Part shown: positions 5,590 through 9,901 of the stretch, one piece after another | Layout: the number at the start of each line of letters is the position of its first letter | Position numbering within the stretch: position 1 is the first letter of the stretch | Source of the DNA: Paracoccaceae bacterium | GTDB taxonomy: Bacteria; Pseudomonadota; Alphaproteobacteria; Rhodobacterales; Rhodobacteraceae | Direction: 5' to 3' | DNA: 9,901 nt | Assembly (NCBI GenBank): GCA_015487335.1 | Contig: WFPZ01000081.1 | Location: forward strand, 1-9,901 | Notes under the pieces: generated by a model | The model's database searches: none | Seen by the model: only the letters and a program-made list of their open reading frames with translations | What the model was told of the DNA's origin: nothing | Position numbers and translations under genes: made by a program

Positions 5590-6638
5590 TTCTCCCTCTC
5601 GGTTCCCACCGCCCGGGATATGTTGGCAAGGCCCTCGCGTTCAAGGGCGGCGTCGAGATCGCGGGCGATGCGGGCGGCGAGCGAAAGGCCCTCGAACACC
5701 ATCGCCGTGTAAAGCTGCACCGCGCTGGCTCCGGCCCGGATCTTGGCCAGCGCCTCTTCGGCAGAGCCTACCCCGCCCACGCCGATCAGCGGCATCTTGC
5801 CCTCGGTGAGCATCGAGAGCCTGGCCAGCACCCGGGTGGAGCGCGCAAACAGCGGCGCACCGGACAGCCCGCCCGCCTCCTGCGCCCCGGCGCTGCGCAA
5901 CCCCTGGCGCGACAGCGTGGTGTTGGTGGCGATGATCGCGTCGATGCCGCCTTCGCAGGCCACTTCGGCGATTTCCTCCAGTTCGCGCTCGTCAAGATCA
6001 GGCGAGATCTTGAGAAACACCGGCACCGGCCGGGGCAGGGCTGCGCGCGCCGCCATCACGCCCGCCAGAAGCGCCGACAGCGCCGCCCTGCCCTGCAGTT
6101 CGCGCAGCCTCTCGGTGTTGGGAGACGAGACATTGACAGTGGCGAAATCGATGAAGGGGCCGCAGGTTTCCAGCACCCGGGCGTAATCGGCGGCGCGGTC
6201 GGGGCTGTCCTTGTTGGCCCCGAGGTTCAGCCCCACCGGAATGCCCGCAGGCCGCCGGGCAAGGCGCCGGGCGATGGCCTCGGCCCCGTCGTTGTTGAAG
6301 CCGAAACGGTTGATCACCGCCCTGTCCGCAGGCAGGCGGAACAGCCGCGGACGGGGGTTGCCCGGCTGCGGCCGGGGGGTGGCCGCGCCCAGTTCGACGA
6401 AGCCGAAGCCCGCGCGCATCAGGGGGGCCACGGCCTCGGCGTTCTTGTCGAAGCCCGCCGCCAGCCCCACCGGGTTGGGCAGGGAAAGCCCGGCCAGCGT
6501 GCAGGCCAGCCGCGGCGAGGTGACGGGCCCGGGCAGCGGGGCCAGCCCCGCCTTCAGCGCCTTCAGCGCCAGGGTGTGGGACAGCTCCGGATCAAGCCGG
6601 TGCAGCGCCCGCAGGCCGAGCCCTTCGATCAGTCGCAC
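5580..6638 (-). CDS. pyrD: Dihydroorotate dehydrogenase (quinone), class 2
   Basis: 352-residue FMN enzyme that oxidises dihydroorotate to orotate, passing electrons to the quinone pool at the inner face of the cytoplasmic membrane (fourth step of pyrimidine synthesis). The amphipathic N-terminal extension of class 2 enzymes is present (residues 1-40, GLRALHRLDPELSHTLALKAL). NPVGLAAGFDKNAE (55-68), NRFGFNNDG (110-118), VNVSSPNT (168-175) with Ser172 as catalytic base, KISPDL (210-215), ATNTT and IGVGGVGS (285-292, FMN phosphate site) follow in normal order. Start chosen at GTG 6638: it gives the family's usual N-terminus, has AAGG six bases upstream and overlaps the DUF952 stop by 10 bases; there is no suitable ATG. 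arsC begins inside its 3' end. Length is normal. Confidence 0.96.
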   Translation of the reverse strand: MRLIEGLGLRALHRLDPELSHTLALKALKAGLAPLPGPVTSPRLACTLAGLSLPNPVGLAAGFDKNAEAVAPLMRAGFGFVELGAATPRPQPGNPRPRLFRLPADRAVINRFGFNNDGAEAIARRLARRPAGIPVGLNLGANKDSPDRAADYARVLETCGPFIDFATVNVSSPNTERLRELQGRAALSALLAGVMAARAALPRPVPVFLKISPDLDERELEEIAEVACEGGIDAIIATNTTLSRQGLRSAGAQEAGGLSGAPLFARSTRVLARLSMLTEGKMPLIGVGGVGSAEEALAKIRAGASAVQLYTAMVFEGLSLAARIARDLDAALEREGLANISRAVGTEREKWL

Positions 6639-6976
6639 GCGATGCCTTCGGGAAAGCGGTGGCGGCCATCGGGGCCGAGCGGCAGATCGGTCTGCCACAG
6701 GATGTCGGACATCCGCAGCTCGCGGTAGAGATGCGGAAACAGCGCCCCGCCGCGCGAGGGCTCCCATTTCAGGGCCTCGCCCAGTTCCTCCGATTCGACC
6801 GCCAGCAGCACCAGCCCGGTTTCACCGGCGAAATGTCTGGCACAGGTTTCGGCCAGCTGCTCGCCGGTGGAGAAGTGGACAAAGCCGTCGGCCACGTCGA
6901 CGGGGGCGCCCGGGCTGGCGCCCAGGCGTCTCAGTTCGGCCCATTCGGGGGCCCTGAGTACCTTGTAGATCAGCAT
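6629..6976 (-). CDS. DUF952-domain protein, first gene of the pyrD operon
   Basis: 115-residue cytoplasmic protein of the DUF952 family, whose biochemical role is not established to my knowledge. Recognised from MLIYKVL at the N-terminus, DGFVHFST (about 30-37), and KWEPSRGGALFPHLYREL in the second half, the family's most conserved blocks, rich in His, Arg and Glu residues that could form an active site. The ATG at 6976 matches the family's normal start. No good Shine-Dalgarno precedes it (CCGGTTC), so initiation may be weak or leaderless. The stop overlaps the pyrD GTG by 10 bases, so the gene probably leads a DUF952-pyrD-arsC operon. No signal peptide or membrane segment. I assign no function. 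Confidence 0.85.
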   Translation of the reverse strand: MLIYKVLRAPEWAELRRLGASPGAPVDVADGFVHFSTGEQLAETCARHFAGETGLVLLAVESEELGEALKWEPSRGGALFPHLYRELRMSDILWQTDLPLGPDGRHRFPEGIACD

Positions 6977-6983
6977 GAACCGG

Positions 6984-7012
6984 GTGATGCACCGCCGCGC
7001 CCTTGCCGTCAA
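6984..7012 (-). promoter_or_regulatory. Weak candidate promoter for DUF952-pyrD-arsC
   Basis: On the minus strand TTGACG (7012-7007, 5/6 of the -35 consensus), 17 bases, CATCAC (6989-6984, 3/6 of the -10). The predicted start would fall at or next to the ATG, giving a leaderless mRNA, consistent with the absence of a Shine-Dalgarno. The -10 is poor and the promoter may lie further upstream. Confidence 0.2.
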
Positions 7013-7058
7013 TGCCGCACTGACCAGCACCACCCGGCCCGGCCCGCAGTGCAAGCCT

Positions 7059-7096
7059 TTGACTCTCGTCATGAAAAATACAACCATGGCCTGTAT
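7059..7096 (+). promoter_or_regulatory. AT-rich control region of the 5'-nucleotidase gene
   Basis: TTGACT (7059-7064) is a good -35, but the best -10 match, TACAAC (7079-7084), is only 14 bases away; no good hexamer stands at 17. An inverted repeat ATACA (7078-7082) / TGTAT (7092-7096) with a 9-base spacer overlaps the candidate -10. This is the only AT-rich stretch in the divergent gap, so the promoter is probably here, perhaps needing an activator. Confidence 0.3.
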
Positions 7097-7141
7097 CAAC
7101 GACAACCGACCGAAACCACGGACAGAGGGAGACAAACCGAC

Positions 7142-8668
7142 ATGTCGATCAATTTCAGGAAATTCGCGGCGCTGGCGGCCGGCTCGGCCATGCTCGCCGC
7201 GGTCGGGGCTGCCACCCCGGCGCTGGCCCAGCAGGAGGTGAAGCTGACCATTCTCGGCATCGGCGACATCTACAATTTCGACGAGGAAAAGGGCCGGGGC
7301 GGCGTGGCGCGGCTCAATGCCGTGGCACGGGCGGAACGGGCCGCCAATCCCAACACGCTCTATGTATTCGACGGCGACATGCTCTCGCCTTCCGTCCTGT
7401 CGGGCTTCGACAAGGGCCAGAACATGATCGACCTGACCAACCTGGTGCCCTTCGATATCGCGGTGCCGGGCAACCACGAGTTCGACTTCGGGGTCGAGAA
7501 CTTCCTCGAGAAGCGCGCCTCCTCCAAGGCGCCCTGGGCGGCGATCAACATCACCAATGCCGACGGCTCGCCGGTCGAGGGGCTGGGCGGCGTGATGTTC
7601 AAGGAGTTCGAGGGCCTGAAGGTGGCGCTGATTCCGGTGGCCCAGGATACCACGCCGGAGGTTGCCAACTCGGGCGACCTGAAGTTCCTGCCCACTGTCG
7701 AGACGGGGATCGCCGCCGCCAGGCAGGCCCGCGCCGACGGGGCAGACCTGGTGATCGGGGTGGTGCAGACCAACCAGGAGAACGACCGCCAGCTGATCGC
7801 CAGCAAGGCCTTCGACGTGATCATCTCGGGCGACGATCATTCCTACGCCACGTCCTATGACGGCATCACCGCCTATGTGGAAACCTCGATCGAGGGGCGC
7901 TTCCTCTCGCCGGTGGATCTCTACGTCACGATCACCGAGAAGGACGGCAAGCGCAAGGTGCGCTGGGTGCCCGATTTCCGCTTCATCGATACCGCCAGGG
8001 TCACCCCGGACCCGGAAACCCAGAAAATGGTGGATGCCTTCCGCAAGAAGCTCGATGAAAGCCTCAACGTGGTGATCGGGGTGACCGAAAGCGTGCTCGA
8101 TTCGCGCCGCAACGCGGTGCGCGGCGGTGAGGCCACCATGGGCAACCTGGTCGTTGATGCCATGCGCGCCGCCACCGGGGCGGATATCGCCATCACCAAC
8201 GGCGGCGGCATCCGGGCCGACCGCATCTACGAAGCGGGCACCAAGCTGACCCGCCGCGACATCATGACGGAGCTGCCCTTCGGCAACGCAACGGTGCTGG
8301 TGGAAGTCACCGGCCAGCAGGTTCTGGAGGCCTTGGAAAACGGATTTTCCAAGGTCGAGAAGGGCTCGGGCCGCTTCCCGCAGGTCTCGGGGCTCGAGGT
8401 GGTCTGGGATCCCGCCGCACCGCCGGGCTCGCGGGTGGTTTCGGTCAAGGTGAACGGCGCCGATCTGGACGTGAACGCGCGCTACAGGCTGGCCACCAAC
8501 GACTACATGCTGAACGGTGGCGACGGCTATACCATGCTGCGCGAAGGCCGGGTGCTGATCGACCAGGGCAACGGCAACCTGATGGCCAATGACGTGATCG
8601 CCTACATCGAGAAGATGGGCAAGGTGAACGTCAAGGTCGAGGGCCGCATCAGGACGGTGGGCAACTGA
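7142..8668 (+). CDS. Exported 5'-nucleotidase / metallophosphatase-family protein
   Basis: 508 residues. A Sec signal peptide (MSINFRKF, hydrophobic run, ATPALA, probable cleavage after Ala29) sends it to the periplasm. The calcineurin-like metallophosphatase domain covers about 33-285: FDGDMLSPS with Asp79 and PGNHEFD with Asn111-His112 are canonical, but the first motif reads GDIYNF (Asp42, Tyr44 instead of His) and the later one SGDDHS (Asp231 where GGHxH is usual, His233 kept). The 5'-nucleotidase C-terminal substrate domain covers about 308-475, with ATMGNLVVDAM, NGGGIR (353-358) and GGDGYTML (459-466) intact. Family members dephosphorylate nucleotides, UDP-sugars or cyclic nucleotides for salvage. 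Start at ATG 7142 fits the signal peptide, with GAGGGAG somewhat far upstream. Altered metal ligands make the exact activity uncertain. Single gene, closed by a strong terminator. Confidence 0.9.
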   Translation: MSINFRKFAALAAGSAMLAAVGAATPALAQQEVKLTILGIGDIYNFDEEKGRGGVARLNAVARAERAANPNTLYVFDGDMLSPSVLSGFDKGQNMIDLTNLVPFDIAVPGNHEFDFGVENFLEKRASSKAPWAAINITNADGSPVEGLGGVMFKEFEGLKVALIPVAQDTTPEVANSGDLKFLPTVETGIAAARQARADGADLVIGVVQTNQENDRQLIASKAFDVIISGDDHSYATSYDGITAYVETSIEGRFLSPVDLYVTITEKDGKRKVRWVPDFRFIDTARVTPDPETQKMVDAFRKKLDESLNVVIGVTESVLDSRRNAVRGGEATMGNLVVDAMRAATGADIAITNGGGIRADRIYEAGTKLTRRDIMTELPFGNATVLVEVTGQQVLEALENGFSKVEKGSGRFPQVSGLEVVWDPAAPPGSRVVSVKVNGADLDVNARYRLATNDYMLNGGDGYTMLREGRVLIDQGNGNLMANDVIAYIEKMGKVNVKVEGRIRTVGN

Positions 8669-8695
8669 AGCCCTCCGGCCAGTGACGAAACGCAC

Positions 8696-8727
8696 GGCCC
8701 CGCGGAGAAACCGCGGGGCCTTCTCTT
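8696..8727 (+). terminator. Rho-independent terminator of the 5'-nucleotidase gene
   Basis: GGCCCCGCGG (8696-8705), loop AGAAA, CCGCGGGGCC (8711-8720), then TTCTCTT. A perfect 10-bp GC stem with a T-rich tail, 27 bases after the stop codon. Confidence 0.9.
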
Positions 8728-8763
8728 GCCCGGTTCGGGCCGCACCCGGAACGCCCCCCGCAA

Positions 8764-8785
8764 CCGCCAGGGCCATTTGTGGCGG
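8764..8785. other. Stem-loop CCGCCA/TGGCGG in convergent intergenic DNA
   Basis: A perfect 6-bp stem (8764-8769 with 8780-8785) and a 10-base loop. A second, bulged stem GTTCGGG/CCCGGAAC lies at 8733-8752. Neither has a T tract. They lie between convergent genes; role unknown, and stems this short are common in GC-rich DNA. Confidence 0.3.
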
Positions 8786-8808
8786 CGCTCACCCTTCGCA
8801 CCGGATGT

Positions 8809-8838
8809 CTCTTGCATCCTGCCCAAATACGCACCGCC
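8809..8838 (-). repeat. Dispersed intergenic repeat, copy 2 (GTATTTGGGCAGGATGCAAG)
   Basis: On the minus strand GTATTTG, then GGCAGGATGCAAG, which aligns with copy 1 (GTATTTGAAGCAAGATGAAG) with a few substitutions and one inserted base. It lies downstream of the ABC gene in sense orientation, 16 bases after a 7-bp GC stem-loop, the same arrangement as copy 1. Confidence 0.4.
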
Positions 8839-8846
8839 AGAGCCGA

Positions 8847-8863
8847 CCGCCCGGCACGGGCGG
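8847..8863 (-). terminator. GC stem-loop just after the ABC transporter gene
   Basis: CCGCCCG (8847-8853), 3-base loop, CGGGCGG (8857-8863): a perfect 7-bp stem starting three bases past the stop of the ABC gene. It has no T tract, so it is a weak terminator or 3'-end stabiliser. It is the stem-loop half of the second composite 3' element. Confidence 0.5.
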
Positions 8864-8866
8864 GCC

Positions 8867-9901
8867 TCAGTTGCCGGCGCTTTCCATCCGGCGCGTCGCC
8901 AGCACCTTCTCCAGCCAGCCGATCTCCATCTCCGGCACCGAGGACAACAGCAGATCGGTGTAATCGTCGAAGGGCGGGCTGAGCACCCGCGATTTCGGGC
9001 CGTAGCGCACCAGTTCCCCCTGGTACATCACCGCGATGGAATCGGCGATCGCGCGGACCGTGGCGATATCGTGGGTGATGAACAGATAGGCCACATCCTC
9101 GCGCGCCTGCAGGCGCAGGAGCAGCTTGAGGATGCCGTCGGCCACCAATGGGTCAAGCGCGCTGGTCACCTCGTCGCAGATGATCAGCTTCGGCTTCGCC
9201 GCCAGCGCGCGCGCTATGCAGACCCGCTGCTTCTGGCCGCCCGACAGCTCGGCCGGGTAACGGTCGATGAACTCGGCGCCCATCTCGATTTCGTCAAGCA
9301 GCTCGGCCACCCGGTCGCGCTTCCTGCGCCCCTTCAGCCCGAAATAGAATTCCAGCGGCCGGCCTATGATGGTTTCCACCGTCTGGCGCGGGTTCATCGC
9401 CACGTCGGCCATCTGGTAGATCATCTGCAGCTCTCGCAGGTCATCCCTGGTGCGCTCGGCCAGCGCCGGAGCAAGCCGCCGCCCGGCAAAGCGCACCTCG
9501 CCGGCAAACGGCGGCAGAAGCCCGGTGATCACCCGCGCCAGCGTCGACTTGCCCGAGCCGCTCTCGCCCACCACCGCCAGCGTCTGGCCGGGGCGCACCT
9601 CGATGCTCACGTCCTTCAGAACCTGCACCCGGTTGCCGTAGGCCGCCGAGATTCCCTCGGCCACCAGCACCGGCTCGCCCCGGGGGGGCTTTTCCTCGTG
9701 CTCGATGGAGCGCACCGAAACCAGCGCCCGGGTGTAGTCCTCCCTTGGTGCGGCGATGATCTGCCGGGCAGAACCGCGCTCGACCATCCGGCCGTTGCGC
9801 AGCACCATGATGTCGTCGGAAACCTGCGCCACCACGGCCAGATCATGGGTGATGTAAAGCGCCGCCACTCCGGTGTCGCGGATCGCCTTCTTGATCGCCG
9901 C
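8867..9901 (-). CDS. ABC transporter protein with two ATPase domains (peptide/nickel type), N-terminal part beyond window edge
   Basis: The visible 344 residues are the C-terminal part of a fused double-ATPase of the DppD-DppF/GsiA/YejF type, which powers import of peptides or similar solutes at the inner membrane. The first residues (KKAIRDTGVAALYITHDLAVV) are the end of ATPase domain 1 with its H-loop, followed by APREDYTRALV, the usual end of such domains. Domain 2 is complete: Walker A GESGSGKST (visible residues 112-120), Q-loop at Gln163 (YQMADVAMNPR), signature LSGGQKQR (219-226), Walker B LIICDEVTSALD (239-250), H-loop THD (His277), and the oligopeptide-type C-terminal extension (DDYTDLLLSSVPE). 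The reading frame is open to the edge, so a start inside the window (a GTG at 9868) is not real. Substrate cannot be named; the permease and binding-protein genes should lie upstream, beyond 9901. Confidence 0.93.
   Translation of the reverse strand, partial: AAIKKAIRDTGVAALYITHDLAVVAQVSDDIMVLRNGRMVERGSARQIIAAPREDYTRALVSVRSIEHEEKPPRGEPVLVAEGISAAYGNRVQVLKDVSIEVRPGQTLAVVGESGSGKSTLARVITGLLPPFAGEVRFAGRRLAPALAERTRDDLRELQMIYQMADVAMNPRQTVETIIGRPLEFYFGLKGRRKRDRVAELLDEIEMGAEFIDRYPAELSGGQKQRVCIARALAAKPKLIICDEVTSALDPLVADGILKLLLRLQAREDVAYLFITHDIATVRAIADSIAVMYQGELVRYGPKSRVLSPPFDDYTDLLLSSVPEMEIGWLEKVLATRRMESAGN

Noticed and set aside
7065..7085. Possible Pho box upstream of the 5'-nucleotidase
   Set aside because: One half (TCGTCAT) matches CTGTCAT at 5 of 7 positions, but the second half at the required 11-base spacing matches at only about 2 of 7.
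6977..8776. Minus-strand reading frame continuing upstream of the DUF952 gene through the whole 5'-nucleotidase gene
   Set aside because: The part beyond 6976 is antisense to a clear signal-peptide-bearing protein and low in recognisable motifs; only the last 115 codons are DUF952.
9868..9868. GTG at 9868 as the start of the ABC protein
   Set aside because: The frame stays open to the window edge and the upstream residues (AAIKKAIRDTG) are part of a normal ATPase domain, so the gene continues beyond 9901.

Overview
The window is GC-rich, densely packed bacterial chromosome. Codon use, protein signatures and short intergenic gaps point to an alphaproteobacterium of the Rhodobacteraceae/Roseobacter type; this assignment rests on familiarity with the families, not on a search. 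I see no phage, insertion sequence, CRISPR, toxin-antitoxin or RNA gene. Most of it is ordinary housekeeping or accessory metabolism, and the less ordinary signals are in intergenic DNA and in a few active-site substitutions.

Layout. 1-2162 (minus): a MerR-family regulator followed 27 bases later by a long acyl-CoA dehydrogenase with the extra C-terminal domain (DmdC/FadE5-like), whose 3' end runs off the left edge. Their shared promoter region (2163-2359) carries a clean dyad, TTACG-N4-CGTAA, laid over the predicted start site. 2360-2728 (minus): a second MerR regulator, paralogous to the first. 2860-5103 (plus), divergent from it: two overlapping hotdog-fold (PaaI-like) thioesterase genes and a DinF-type MATE exporter, joined by 4- and 8-base overlaps, so almost certainly one operon. 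5239-6976 (minus): DUF952 gene, pyrD (quinone-linked dihydroorotate dehydrogenase, GTG start) and an ArsC-family reductase, each pair overlapping by 10 bases. 7142-8668 (plus): an exported 5'-nucleotidase/metallophosphatase-family protein divergent from that operon and ended by a textbook terminator. 8867-9901 (minus): the C-terminal part of a double-ATPase peptide-type ABC transporter protein, cut by the right edge.

How the parts may work together (inference). The left half is acyl-CoA-centred: a dehydrogenase, two CoA-thioester hydrolases, an exporter and two related MerR regulators. The adjacent MerR regulators plausibly sense acyl-CoA or related metabolites and control beta-oxidation-type catabolism and thioester disposal. 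The right half is nucleotide-related: DHODH makes orotate, while the secreted nucleotidase homologue may act in periplasmic nucleotide salvage. The DUF952 and ArsC-like genes appear to be translational passengers of pyrD.

Two intergenic regions (after the MATE gene and after the ABC gene) contain the same composite element in sense orientation: a 7-bp GC stem-loop, 16-20 bases, then a GTATTTG..GCA.GATG-like sequence. It looks like a dispersed 3'-end repeat of this lineage and is the most interesting unlabelled structure here. I did not find a convincing new multi-gene system.
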